Below, piece by piece: positions 24,386 through 33,347 of a stretch of 49,379 bases of DNA. The notes beneath the pieces were generated by a model. It saw nothing but the letters and a program-made list of their open reading frames with translations. It did not search any database and was not told the DNA's origin. This stretch comes from Candidatus Muiribacteriota bacterium. Its GTDB lineage: Bacteria > Muiribacteriota > DAOVTB01. How positions within the stretch are numbered: position 1 is the stretch's first letter; every line of letters begins with the position of its first letter. The stretch covers positions 1-49,379 of the forward strand of contig DAOVTB010000010.1 of the NCBI GenBank assembly GCA_030633305.1, written 5' to 3'. Both the position numbers and the translations under genes were made by a program.

Positions 24386-25717
24386 ATGAAATCTTTACGA
24401 GAATTTGGAATAATTGAACTTATTGAAAAGTTGAATTCGCTTGATTCACCCCAGCTTTATCTAAAAGAAATTCTTACACTCTGTGAGAGTGAAAATATGG
24501 CAATAAGATTATCGGCTTTGAATGTATTGAAAAAGATGGATGATAGTGAAAGTGAAGCAGCACTGTTCAGGTATTTTCTTGAAAATCATGAATCGAAATT
24601 CTATGTTGTAACTGAAGCTATAATTGAAAGAAAGTGCTGTTTGGAAGAAATCTGCAGAATAATAGTCGATACTGAATATCCAGTTAAATTAAGAAAAACG
24701 GGTGTATATATACTATTGCGGATTTATACGGAAAGTAATGACCAGTCTATTTATCAGAGTATTTTAAATACTCTTTCATATGTGAAACAGACTTTTCAAA
24801 AAGAAATACTTGGCTGGATCGATAATTTTGGGATGATCGAATTTTCAGAATTACTGTCATCTAAACTTGGTGTTCAAATTATGCCATCAAAGGCTTTAAA
24901 GCCTTTCAGTGTTGATCCGAACCTGAAAAAAAGACTTGAGCGAAAAACCCAGCACCTTGTAACAACTCTTACCGCCTTCGATATGGAACTTGCCGGCAGG
25001 ATGAGTTTTTTTATAACCAATCAAGATATTGCTGGTATGATTGAAGAAATCTCTGATAGATTGAATGTAGAAAAGAATTCCAAGATTGTTGCTATTCTTA
25101 TAAGGCTGCTAGGATACACAGGAGAGAGTGGAATTATTCCTGTAATTATTCCTTTTCTTGAATGTGAAGATTCCAGGGTAAGGGCTGATTCAGTTGAAAC
25201 TCTGGTCAATACAAGAAATGAGAGTGTGATAAAGTTAATAATGCCTTTAATCGATGATGAAGATAATCGTGTAAAAGCGAATGTAGCGTCTGGACTCTGG
25301 TCTTTTGGTGGTTTAAGAGCGATCAGCATTCTCAAGGAGATGCTTGATAAAACTGATTCATTGATGAGGCAAAGCGCCGTATATGCTCTTGGAGAAATCA
25401 GGAGTATCCAGGTATTGGATATTCTAAAAGAGATTCTATATAATGATCCTGTATTTGATGTTAAACAACATGCAATATTAGCTTTGGAAAAAATACTTGA
25501 TCCTCAGGTTGTTCCAATTCTGGCTGGTTTTATTATTGATGAATCCATAATGATGGCAAATCTTAAAGTAGAGGCCGTTGTTATTCTCTCAAGGATTGGA
25601 AATGAAGATGCTATTGAATTTCTTGAGGAACTGATTGAATATAAGAGTCTTTCTCTTCAAATCAGAGAAGAAGCAAATTTCCAATTAAAAATGATGCAGA
25701 AGGAGGGCAGAACATAA
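24386..25717 (+). CDS. HEAT-repeat protein between ftsY and ffh
   Basis: The 443-residue protein is all helical, with HEAT/PBS-lyase-type repeats that are clearest in the second half: ECEDSRVRADSVETLVNT, DDEDNRVKANVASGLWSFG and KTDSLMRQSAVYALGEI. There is no signal peptide or membrane helix. It starts 11 bases after ftsY with AGAGGAG, and its TAA overlaps the ffh ATG by one base (TAATG), so translation is probably coupled. HEAT proteins bind other proteins. Its place between the SRP receptor and SRP GTPase suggests a link to protein targeting, but only by context. It also carries a sequence VETLVNTRNESVIK typical of HEAT-like metalloprotein adaptors. Confidence 0.85.
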   Translation: MKSLREFGIIELIEKLNSLDSPQLYLKEILTLCESENMAIRLSALNVLKKMDDSESEAALFRYFLENHESKFYVVTEAIIERKCCLEEICRIIVDTEYPVKLRKTGVYILLRIYTESNDQSIYQSILNTLSYVKQTFQKEILGWIDNFGMIEFSELLSSKLGVQIMPSKALKPFSVDPNLKKRLERKTQHLVTTLTAFDMELAGRMSFFITNQDIAGMIEEISDRLNVEKNSKIVAILIRLLGYTGESGIIPVIIPFLECEDSRVRADSVETLVNTRNESVIKLIMPLIDDEDNRVKANVASGLWSFGGLRAISILKEMLDKTDSLMRQSAVYALGEIRSIQVLDILKEILYNDPVFDVKQHAILALEKILDPQVVPILAGFIIDESIMMANLKVEAVVILSRIGNEDAIEFLEELIEYKSLSLQIREEANFQLKMMQKEGRT

Positions 25718-27060
25718 TGTTTACCAGTCTAAGTGATAAATTACAGGGCATATTTGAGAAACTAAGGGGAAAAGGCAGGCTGAATGAAAAAAATATTCAG
25801 GAAGCTTTAAAGGCAATAAAAATGTCGCTTTTAGAAGCTGACGTTAACTATAAAGTAGTTAAAGATTTCATGAAAGCTACAAAAGAAAAGGCTTTGGGTC
25901 AGGATGTTTTAAAATCACTTACTCCAGCGCAACAGCTTATCAAGATTGTATATGATGAACTAGCAAGAATTATGGGAGAAAGTGCCAGTGAATTGATATT
26001 GAATGTAAACCCACCTTCTGTTGTGATGCTGGTTGGTTTGCAGGGATCTGGTAAGACAACTCATGCTGCTAAACTGGCTAAAATGTTGAAAAAACTTGGC
26101 AAAAAACCGTTGTTGGTTGCAGGTGATATATATCGTCCAGCGGCTGTAAAGCAGATTCAGGTTCTGGGTGAACAGATTGGTGTGGATGTTTTTTCAATGG
26201 GGACCAAGCTTAGTGTTCCGGATATCGTTAAAGGAGCAATGGCATTTGCAAAGGATAATGAAATTGATGTTGTCCTGGTAGATACTGCAGGACGTCTCCA
26301 TATTGATGATACTTTGATGGTAGAGTTGGAAGATGTAAAGAAGGTTTGTACACCTGATGAAATCATGCTTGTTGTTGATGCCATGACTGGTCAGGAAGCA
26401 GTGACCGTTGCAAAAGAATTCGATGATCGTCTTGATATAACCGGTTTGATACTAACGAAACTTGATGGTGATGCAAGAGGTGGAGCAGCATTATCAATTA
26501 AATATGTAACCGGTAAACCAATTAAATTTATTGGTGTCGGAGAAAAATTGAATGCCATTGAAGTTTTTCACCCAGATCGAATAGCTCAGCGTATTCTGGG
26601 AATGGGAGATATGCTGTCTTTGATTGAAAAGGCTGTTTCTACTGTTGATGAAGAAAAGATGAAAGAGATGGAGGAAAGACTCAGGAAACTTGAATTTACA
26701 TTTGATGATTTTCTTGTCCAAATGGAACAGATCAGAAAAATGGGTCCACTCGAAGATCTTCTTGGAATGATACCGGGTTTTTCTCAAGCCAAAAAACTAA
26801 AAAACATCAAGATAGATGATAATCAGTTGAAAAAAGTAGAAGCAATTATTAAATCGATGACTCTTGCTGAAAGAAATCGACCTACCTTGATTGATGGTAG
26901 TCGCAAACGCAGGATTGCTGCAGGAAGTGGGAATAAGGTTCAGGACGTAAACCAGTTATTGAAACAATTCAGTGAAACAAGAAAAATGCTTAAGCAGATG
27001 GGTGGACTTGAGAAGAAAATGAAAAAAGGAAAAATGGGATTTCCTTTTCCAGGAATGTAG
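25717..27060 (+). CDS. ffh: Signal recognition particle protein Ffh
   Basis: Ffh binds signal sequences and 4.5S RNA and pairs with FtsY. The 447 residues contain the N domain (1-85), a GTPase domain (G1 GLQGSGKTTHAAKLA, DTAGRL, TKLDGDARGG) and a Met-rich M domain with QMEQIRKMGPLEDLLGMIPG and a basic RNA-binding stretch SRKRRIAAGSG. The C-terminus is MKKGKMGFPFPGM. Length and motifs are normal. The ATG overlaps the stop of the HEAT gene by one base. The 4.5S RNA gene was not found in the window. Confidence 0.97.
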   Translation: MFTSLSDKLQGIFEKLRGKGRLNEKNIQEALKAIKMSLLEADVNYKVVKDFMKATKEKALGQDVLKSLTPAQQLIKIVYDELARIMGESASELILNVNPPSVVMLVGLQGSGKTTHAAKLAKMLKKLGKKPLLVAGDIYRPAAVKQIQVLGEQIGVDVFSMGTKLSVPDIVKGAMAFAKDNEIDVVLVDTAGRLHIDDTLMVELEDVKKVCTPDEIMLVVDAMTGQEAVTVAKEFDDRLDITGLILTKLDGDARGGAALSIKYVTGKPIKFIGVGEKLNAIEVFHPDRIAQRILGMGDMLSLIEKAVSTVDEEKMKEMEERLRKLEFTFDDFLVQMEQIRKMGPLEDLLGMIPGFSQAKKLKNIKIDDNQLKKVEAIIKSMTLAERNRPTLIDGSRKRRIAAGSGNKVQDVNQLLKQFSETRKMLKQMGGLEKKMKKGKMGFPFPGM

Positions 27061-28161
27061 ATGTCATCTGTTATTGTATCAGGTTTTTATGGCAAGGGAA
27101 ATCTTGGCGATGAAGCAATTTTGTCAGGATTGAAAAAAATATTTTCTGATACTTCCAATAATTTGAAACCTTTGACTTTTGATGTTGAATACACTCGGGA
27201 TTTACATGGTCTTGAAGGAATTAACAGAAATACTTTAGCTGATGTCATCGATGGAATAAAGAACAGTTCCATGATTATTAGTGGTGGGGGCGGACTGTTT
27301 CAGGACTGGTCACTGTTAACTCCATTATATTACGGTTCTGTTTTTTTTCTGGGTAGTTTATTTCAAAAAAGAATATTTGCTATTGGTCAAAGCATTGGTC
27401 CATTAAAACGAAAAATATCCGAAATTGTAACAATTGCATCTTTGAAAAAAGCAGAAGCGATTTTTGTGAGAGATATTTTTTCTAAAGAATTTCTTGATCC
27501 CAGAATAAAAAAACCTGTTTATCTATCAGGTGATCTTGTTTTTCAATTGGAATCGGATTACTCGTCAAAGAAGAGCCCTGAAAAACGGTTAACATCATGT
27601 TGTCCTGTACATATAGGAATCAATCTTCGAAATTGGAAATTTACATCAAAGGATTTTACAGGGATATTGTGTTCTGCATTAAACAGGATTTCAGAAGAAT
27701 CAGAATCAACGTACAAAATAATTCATTGTCCATTCAGAGGAAATGATGAAGGGGAAATTACTCAGAGAATTACAGATGCAATTCCATCTGCAGAGACATT
27801 TATTACTCGGGATCATAGGGATATGATTGGGAAAATTGCAGATTTTGATTTGTTTATAACAATGAGGCTGCACGGAATAATATTTGCTCTATTAAGTGCT
27901 ACGCCATTTCTGGCACTGTGTTATGACGACAAAATGCTGAACTTCCTGAATACATTTGGACTTGGAGAGTTTGCAATAAAAATTGAGGATTTAACTATAG
28001 AGCATTTTAAAAAAAAGTATTTGCTCATCACTAACAATTATAATAGAATCAGAGATAGATTGGTGGTTATCAAACAACGGATACGTGAGATAAGCATGAC
28101 TGATCGCAAGATTATCAGGGAATTGACAGGCCGCGCAGGTCGTACCTGTCGTACAGGTTAA
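27061..28161 (+). CDS. csaB: CsaB-like polysaccharide pyruvyl transferase
   Basis: The ATG follows the ffh stop directly (TAGATG). The 366-residue protein has the pyruvyl-transferase pattern: SGFYGKGNLGDEAIL at the start, ISGGGGLFQDWSLLTP in the first half, and MRLHGIIFAL in the second. CsaB transfers pyruvate from phosphoenolpyruvate to wall polysaccharide, which anchors S-layer proteins with SLH domains. The last eleven residues (TGRAGRTCRTG) do not look like the family and are encoded by a palindromic repeat (28125-28158), so the gene's 3' end has been extended by an inserted element. Co-transcription with the SRP genes is likely from spacing. The particular glycan is unknown. Confidence 0.87.
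   Translation: MSSVIVSGFYGKGNLGDEAILSGLKKIFSDTSNNLKPLTFDVEYTRDLHGLEGINRNTLADVIDGIKNSSMIISGGGGLFQDWSLLTPLYYGSVFFLGSLFQKRIFAIGQSIGPLKRKISEIVTIASLKKAEAIFVRDIFSKEFLDPRIKKPVYLSGDLVFQLESDYSSKKSPEKRLTSCCPVHIGINLRNWKFTSKDFTGILCSALNRISEESESTYKIIHCPFRGNDEGEITQRITDAIPSAETFITRDHRDMIGKIADFDLFITMRLHGIIFALLSATPFLALCYDDKMLNFLNTFGLGEFAIKIEDLTIEHFKKKYLLITNNYNRIRDRLVVIKQRIREISMTDRKIIRELTGRAGRTCRTG
28125..28158 (-). repeat. Palindromic element inside the csaB 3' end
   Basis: Alternating ACAGG and CCTGT units: ACAGG, CAGGT, ACCTGT (28144-28149) and ACAGGT (28153-28158), with CGT spacers. The 14-base string CCTGTACGACAGGT, on the minus strand here, also occurs on the plus strand at 29781-29794 in the kinase gene. 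Confidence 0.8.
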
Positions 28162-28165
28162 ATAA

Positions 28166-30007
28166 ATGTTAAGACAGAAATTATTTTTATATTTTACAGG
28201 AGTTTTCATACTTCTGATTATTGGAACATTCTTTTTTACATCGTCTAATATTAGAAGTATTTTTTCACAGTATGAAAAAGGGCGTCTGAAGGATGCTTTA
28301 AGTGAAATTAAACAGCAATATTTGGATATCAAGTTCCAGAGCGAGAATCTACTGCTTTCACTGGTTTCCAGACACAGTGTGATAAAAATTTTACAGAAAT
28401 ACAGCAAACAGACTTTTTATACTTTAAAGGAGAATGCAAGAAGAGAACTGATTTCAGAACTGATTGATATAAAAACACATCGTGGAGTTTCATTATTGAG
28501 GGTCTATGATACGAAAAGCATGCTGGTCCTGGATCTGTTTAATTTGAATCGCAAAAGCGGGTTGATTTCTAAGAAATCAATTATAAGAAATGCGATTGAT
28601 AAAAAAGAAAAGGCAGAATTTGTAACTAAAAATTCGAAAGAGTATATTTATACTTTTACAAGTCCTATTTATTCATCTAATGGTAGCTGGCTAGGATCAA
28701 TGAGTCTTGGCTTCAGCATTTCTCAAATACTCCAGCAAGTTAGAGAATTAACTGGTTTTCATCTGTTTTTTGTTGAGGATGATAATGGTGTAAAAAAATT
28801 GTTTTTCTCGACAATGAGATTTATGTCTGAGGAAGTACGAAAAAAATTCGAACAGGAGATTACTGTCCAATCAGATATTTCAAAGTATTCGATCTCTGAA
28901 AGAGACTTTTCTTTTGGAACCTCTATAAATATAAAGGGTAAAGAGAAAGGGAAGTCATTCATTATAATAGGCAGTATGGAAAATTTAAAGATAAGGTATT
29001 TGCTTGAAGAGCTGAACAGGGATTTTCTGATTATTTTTCTTGTAGCAGTACTTTTAGCAATTATGCTGACTTTTTATATTTCAAGTATTGTTACGTCGCC
29101 CCTTAAAGAATTGATAAAAGTATATAGAAAGTTTGGTGAAGGGGAATATGATTCCAGGATAGAACTTAAGACCGGGGATGAATTTCAGGAGCTTGGAGAT
29201 ACTTTGAATAATATGGCAGAAAAGATTATGAATTCTGATTCAGAATTAAGAAATTTTAATTCAGAATTACAGAAGGAAGTTGGGCAGATCAGTTCCGAAC
29301 TAGGAGTACTACATAAGGAATTGAAACAAACTGAAAAGCTTTCAGCTTTAGGTGTCCTTGCCGCTGGAGTTGTTCACGAGATAAAAACTCCTTTAACAAC
29401 ATTGAAGGGAACAACAAGTTATTTGAAGAATAAATCTAAAGAAGGCGAAGTTCAATTCAAGTATCTCAGCACGATGGTAGATGAGATTGAGAGGATTCAG
29501 GGGATTACCCATAATATAATGAACTTTGTAAGAAAAGATCGTGATTTCAGAAAAATAAGTGAAATCCTTGAGCCCATTCAGACAATTCTTAATCCAGCTA
29601 TGGTCAAGGAACGGATTTTTCTCAATATGGAGATTAAAGATAACCTTAAATTCAGCCTGCCTGCTGACAGTATGAAACAAATTCTTATCAATTTGATGAT
29701 GAACAGTAAAGAAGCTATCAAGGAAAAGCCTGGTCATATTTCGGTGACTGTCGCTATAGTTGATGATAAAACAGGACCGTCCTGTACGACAGGTTGTATT
29801 ATCATCAGAGATGATGGCGAAGGGGTTGCGACTGAATATAAGGAAAAAATATTTGAACCATTTTTTTCAATTAATAAAAAAGATGGGACAGGACTTGGTC
29901 TATCTATCGTTAAAAAAATGATCAATGAAGCTGATGGTCAGATAATTCTGATTGATGATGAAGAAAAGGGTGCTGCTTTCAAAATTACTCTTCCTTTTGT
30001 AAAATGA
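28166..30007 (+). CDS. Membrane sensor histidine kinase
   Basis: The 613 residues begin with a membrane helix (6-28), then a sensor domain outside the cell (about 30-280), a second helix (FLIIFLVAVLLAIMLTFYI), a HAMP domain and a coiled coil. The HisKA box is GVVHEIKTPLTTLKG (H is the phosphorylation site). The HATPase has NLMMNSKEAI, DDGEGV and GTGLGLSIVKKM. A short insertion, KTGPSCTTG, precedes the DDGEG strand and is encoded by a palindromic repeat. The ATG lies 4 bases after csaB, and the stop overlaps znuA (ATGA). No response regulator is adjacent. Its coupling to znuA hints at metal or envelope sensing. Confidence 0.92.
   Translation: MLRQKLFLYFTGVFILLIIGTFFFTSSNIRSIFSQYEKGRLKDALSEIKQQYLDIKFQSENLLLSLVSRHSVIKILQKYSKQTFYTLKENARRELISELIDIKTHRGVSLLRVYDTKSMLVLDLFNLNRKSGLISKKSIIRNAIDKKEKAEFVTKNSKEYIYTFTSPIYSSNGSWLGSMSLGFSISQILQQVRELTGFHLFFVEDDNGVKKLFFSTMRFMSEEVRKKFEQEITVQSDISKYSISERDFSFGTSINIKGKEKGKSFIIIGSMENLKIRYLLEELNRDFLIIFLVAVLLAIMLTFYISSIVTSPLKELIKVYRKFGEGEYDSRIELKTGDEFQELGDTLNNMAEKIMNSDSELRNFNSELQKEVGQISSELGVLHKELKQTEKLSALGVLAAGVVHEIKTPLTTLKGTTSYLKNKSKEGEVQFKYLSTMVDEIERIQGITHNIMNFVRKDRDFRKISEILEPIQTILNPAMVKERIFLNMEIKDNLKFSLPADSMKQILINLMMNSKEAIKEKPGHISVTVAIVDDKTGPSCTTGCIIIRDDGEGVATEYKEKIFEPFFSINKKDGTGLGLSIVKKMINEADGQIILIDDEEKGAAFKITLPFVK
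29771..29794 (+). repeat. Palindromic element inside the kinase gene
   Basis: ACAGGAC-C-GTCCTGT (29771-29785) is perfectly palindromic, and CCTGT-ACG-ACAGG overlaps it at 29781-29793. The string CCTGTACGACAGGT also occurs at 28145-28158 on the other strand. The element is in frame and adds about eight residues. Confidence 0.8.
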
Positions 30008-30882
30008 TGAAAAAATACCTGTTTTTATTAATATTGTTTCTCGTAATTCTTGTTGGTTGCTCAAATAATGTTGCAACAAATTCTAAACCATTGGTAACAG
30101 TTAGTATTTTACCTCAAAAATATTTTATCGAAAGAATTGCAGGGGATTATATTGAGGTACTGGTTATAATTCCACCTGGTGCAAGTCCAGCAACGTTTGC
30201 GCCAACGCCAATTTTATTGACTAAAATGAATCGGTCCAGACTTTATTTCAGTATCGGCCATCTTCCATTTGAAAAAGCCTGGATGTTAAAAATAACTGGT
30301 TCAACCCATGACATGAAAGTAATCGATACATCATCAGGGATTTCTATGATTACACCTGATGAACATGACCATCATGGAAAAGATCATGATCATAGTGGAA
30401 TTGATCCTCATATCTGGTTATCTTGTAAAGAAGTTGAAATACAGGTTAGAAACATTCAAAAAGCACTGAGTAATACTTTTCCTGAAAAAAAAGAAATGTT
30501 TGAAAAAAATGGATCTAAGTTTTTAAAAGAAATTAGAAGTCTTGACGAAAGTCTGAAAAAACATTTTGAAAAAATTAAGTGCAGGGAATTTATAGTTTTT
30601 CATCCTGTCTGGTCGTATTTTGCCAGATCATATGGCCTGGTTCAACATGCAATTGAAGCAGAAGGGAAAAAACCATCTCCGCTACAGATGAAAAAAATTA
30701 TTGATCTGGCAGAAAAGCGTGGAATAAAGGTTATATTTGTACAGAAACAGTTTGATATAAGGAGCGCGCAGGCTATTGCTGAAGAAATAAATGGAAAAGT
30801 AATTGCACTGGATCCTCTGGCAGAAGATTGGCTGAGCAATATGGAAAAAATTAGTGGTGTACTTTTAAAAGAGCTGAAATAA
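30004..30882 (+). CDS. znuA: ZnuA-like metal-binding lipoprotein
   Basis: This is the substrate-binding part of a zinc (or manganese) ABC transporter. The 292 residues have a lipoprotein signal (VILVGCSNN, lipid on C19). Two halves carry GASPATFAPTP and HPVWSYFARSYGL with KQFDIRSAQAIAEEI; a His-rich loop DEHDHHGKDHDHSG (119-132) favours zinc. In many family members the first metal ligand is a His within a GASPH motif; here that place is Ala (GASPA), while IGHLPFE (H86) may serve instead. The ATG overlaps the kinase stop. znuC and znuB follow after a 240-base gap that contains a repeat, so znuA may belong to a separate transcript. Confidence 0.88.
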   Translation: MMKKYLFLLILFLVILVGCSNNVATNSKPLVTVSILPQKYFIERIAGDYIEVLVIIPPGASPATFAPTPILLTKMNRSRLYFSIGHLPFEKAWMLKITGSTHDMKVIDTSSGISMITPDEHDHHGKDHDHSGIDPHIWLSCKEVEIQVRNIQKALSNTFPEKKEMFEKNGSKFLKEIRSLDESLKKHFEKIKCREFIVFHPVWSYFARSYGLVQHAIEAEGKKPSPLQMKKIIDLAEKRGIKVIFVQKQFDIRSAQAIAEEINGKVIALDPLAEDWLSNMEKISGVLLKELK

Positions 30883-30956
30883 GAAAAAAATTACCACGAA
30901 TAACACGAAAGGAATAAGAAGAAAATAGTAAGGAATATAAAATAATTAATATAAAA

Positions 30957-31014
30957 GGGGTCAGAAGTACTTTAATTTTCTTTGAAGTCAAAAAAATTCA
31001 CAGTACCCTGACCC
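30957..31014. repeat. GGGTCAG-type long palindrome, copy 3
   Basis: GGGTCAG (30958-30964) pairs with CTGACCC (31008-31014); GTACT with AGTAC; and AATTTTCTTTGA (30974-30985) with TCAAAAAAATT around AG. Nearly every base in the 57-base unit pairs. It lies between znuA and znuC and ends in the shared tail CGCGCCAGGTTAG. Confidence 0.85.
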
Positions 31015-31122
31015 TCGCGCCAGGTTAGTTTAATTCTCATAAACAAATAAAGAGGAACAGGCAAATCACGCAAAATATGAAAAGAAATATTTGAATATCG
31101 AACATTTATTAAAGGACAAAAT

Positions 31123-31872
31123 ATGAACTGGCTTTTAAAACTGGAAGATGTAACAACTGGTTATGATGATAAAATAATAGTCAAAAATGTAGATCTTACG
31201 ATCTATGAAAAAGATTTTCTAGGAATAATCGGTCCAAATGGCTGTGGAAAAACAACGTTATTGAAAATTATCATGGGATTACTGGAACCTGTTGAAGGAA
31301 AATTGATATATGCTGAATCTCGACCAAAGATTGGCTATCTTCCTCAGTTTTTGGCTAAAGATAAGAAATTTCCAATTTCGGCATTTGATGTTGTTCTTTC
31401 TGGAACAATGTGTTTGAATAATAAAATTGATTCTTGTAAAGATACAAAAGAAAATATAAAACGTGCTAACGAATTGTTTGAAAAACTCGGTATTAAAGGC
31501 CTGGAAAATCAAAACTTTGGAACACTGTCTGGTGGTCAAATGCAGAGGATATTTCTGGCTAGAGCTCTTATTTCCTCTCCGGAACTTCTCGTTTTAGATG
31601 AACCAACCACTTTTGTTGATACTGTTTTTACAAAGGGATTCTATGAACATCTTGCTGAACTTAATTCTCAGATGGCAATAATTCTGGTTTCTCATGAACT
31701 TGGTGTAATTTCTTCACATGTTAAGAATATAGCCTGTATAAATAAAACGATCCACTATCATAGTGGAAATGATCTTTCAAGGGAAGTTCTGGACCATTAT
31801 GAATGTCCTATAGATATTCTTGGTCACGGGGATATTCCACACAGAGTATTGAGGAAACATGGAGATAATTGA
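31123..31872 (+). CDS. znuC: ABC transporter ATP-binding protein ZnuC-like
   Basis: The 249-residue ATPase drives metal import with ZnuB. Walker A is GPNGCGKTTLLK, the signature motif is LSGGQMQRIFLARAL, Walker B is LLVLDEPT, and the H-loop is ILVSHELG. The start has AAAGGA before the ATG. Its last 14 bases overlap the znuB start. C-terminal SREVLDHYECPIDILGHGD is typical for zinc/manganese ATPases. Manganese or iron remain possible substrates, but the His-rich ZnuA partner favours zinc. Confidence 0.92.
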   Translation: MNWLLKLEDVTTGYDDKIIVKNVDLTIYEKDFLGIIGPNGCGKTTLLKIIMGLLEPVEGKLIYAESRPKIGYLPQFLAKDKKFPISAFDVVLSGTMCLNNKIDSCKDTKENIKRANELFEKLGIKGLENQNFGTLSGGQMQRIFLARALISSPELLVLDEPTTFVDTVFTKGFYEHLAELNSQMAIILVSHELGVISSHVKNIACINKTIHYHSGNDLSREVLDHYECPIDILGHGDIPHRVLRKHGDN

Positions 31873-32707
31873 TCTTATAACTTATAAGTTTTTTTTGAAG
31901 TCTCTGATTGCTGCATTTTTTGCAAGTATTGCCTGTGGCATTATCGGAACATATATTGTTTCCAGAAGGATTGTGTTTATCAGTGGTGGAATCAGTCACG
32001 CTTCTTTTGGCGGAATCGGTATGGGATACTATCTTGGGATTGATCCTGTAATTGGAGCAGCCGTTTTTGGTGTAATGGCAGCAATCGTTGTTCAATTTAT
32101 GAGCGAACATTCAGATATCAGACAGGATTCGTTGATAGGAATTCTGTGGTCATTTGGAATGGCAATAGGTATTATTTTTATCTATATTACTCCAGGATAT
32201 GCACCTGATCTTATGAGCTATCTATTTGGAGATATTCTGACAGTGACTTATCTGGATGTTTTAGCATTGTTTGCTATTGTTATATTGTCTATTTTTACTT
32301 TTACTTTCTGGTATCGCAAGATTCTTTATATTTCATTTGATGAAGAATTTATGAAATCACGTGGAATCAACACTAGAATAGTTAATTATATTCTTATTTG
32401 TCTTGTTGCATTGGTTATTGTGACATGTATAAGGGTTGTGGGTATCATATTGGTTATATCATTGTTAACTGTTCCTCAGGCAATTGCAGAATTATTTACA
32501 GATAATTACAGTAGAATGATAGTTATGTCCAGCGTCTTTGGATTTTCTGCAATTGTGATTGGTCTTGTTGTTTCGAGTTTACTTGGTATACCAAGCGGTG
32601 CAACCATTATTTTTTCACTTGTATTTTTATTTATGATTTTAAAAGGGATGCAATCAATCAGGATAAGGCTAAGATTGAAAAGTAATTTAAGAAATACAAA
32701 ATTTTAA
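31859..32707 (+). CDS. znuB: ABC transporter permease ZnuB-like
   Basis: The 282-residue integral membrane protein has eight or nine helices and the ABC-3 family pattern (GIIGTYIVSRRIVFISGGISHASFGGIGMGYYLG; quoted here as GIIGTYIVSRRI and GGISHASFGGIG). It forms the metal channel with ZnuC. Translation is coupled through overlap with znuC. The stop codon lies inside a 20-base AT palindrome. Confidence 0.92.
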   Translation: MEIIDLITYKFFLKSLIAAFFASIACGIIGTYIVSRRIVFISGGISHASFGGIGMGYYLGIDPVIGAAVFGVMAAIVVQFMSEHSDIRQDSLIGILWSFGMAIGIIFIYITPGYAPDLMSYLFGDILTVTYLDVLALFAIVILSIFTFTFWYRKILYISFDEEFMKSRGINTRIVNYILICLVALVIVTCIRVVGIILVISLLTVPQAIAELFTDNYSRMIVMSSVFGFSAIVIGLVVSSLLGIPSGATIIFSLVFLFMILKGMQSIRIRLRLKSNLRNTKF

Positions 32708-32715
32708 AATTTTGT
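32696..32715. terminator. AT-rich palindrome, possible bidirectional terminator
   Basis: ACAAAATTTTAAAATTTTGT is a perfect 20-base palindrome that includes the znuB stop. It separates znuB from the convergent DUF3592 gene. With no G-C core it would be a weak hairpin, so the role is uncertain. Confidence 0.4.
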
Positions 32716-32727
32716 CTTCGTTCTTTT

Positions 32728-33216
32728 TTACCCTGTAAGAAGGCAATTTGCTAGAAGTATCAGCCCGAGAGTTAAAAACATGAAAGCGGTAAGAATGATC
32801 AGTAATGGTTTAGTCATATCCTGATTTTCAAGAATACTTTCTTTGGGCTTATTGGGATTGTACTGGACTGCGACTCTCATTCCGAATCTATATTTTATTG
32901 CAAGTTCAAGTTTTGTCTGTCTGGTTGGGAGCATGTATCCAAAACTTACTCGATGAGATTTATATTCAACTTTGTGTAAACTATAACTGTAATAAACTTT
33001 CTCAACTTTCGTATTTTCTGCATGTTTAGGATTATATATATCAGGAAACTCTTTATTGGACAGAATTTTACCATCGGTCATTGGCCAGAATCTACATGCT
33101 ATACATTTAAGATACAGACGAACTCCTAATATCAATATAATTAGTCCTATTCCAATGAATCCTGCAGAACATCCAATTTGATCCTGCCAGCAACTCATAA
33201 TCAGTTCAAATGACAT
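32728..33216 (-). CDS. DUF3592-like membrane protein
   Basis: The 162-residue protein has a membrane helix at each end (about 17-34 and 138-158). Between them is a beta domain with VYYSYSLHKVEYKSHRVSFG, YRFGMRVAVQYNPNKPKESIL, the strand order of the DUF3592 family. A CIACRFWP motif after the first helix holds two of its cysteines. No biochemical role is established for the family. It stands alone between the znu operon and a repeat-rich gap. Confidence 0.8.
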   Translation of the reverse strand: MSFELIMSCWQDQIGCSAGFIGIGLIILILGVRLYLKCIACRFWPMTDGKILSNKEFPDIYNPKHAENTKVEKVYYSYSLHKVEYKSHRVSFGYMLPTRQTKLELAIKYRFGMRVAVQYNPNKPKESILENQDMTKPLLIILTAFMFLTLGLILLANCLLTG

Positions 33217-33347
33217 TTTTAGTCCTTTTACAATTTAAACAACATATTAATTAGTTTATCGGTATTAATGGATATCTATTTAATTGTATAACTATATTAA
33301 TATTATATAGAGTGTAATCAGATTTAAAATAAGAAAAAGAAATGCTC

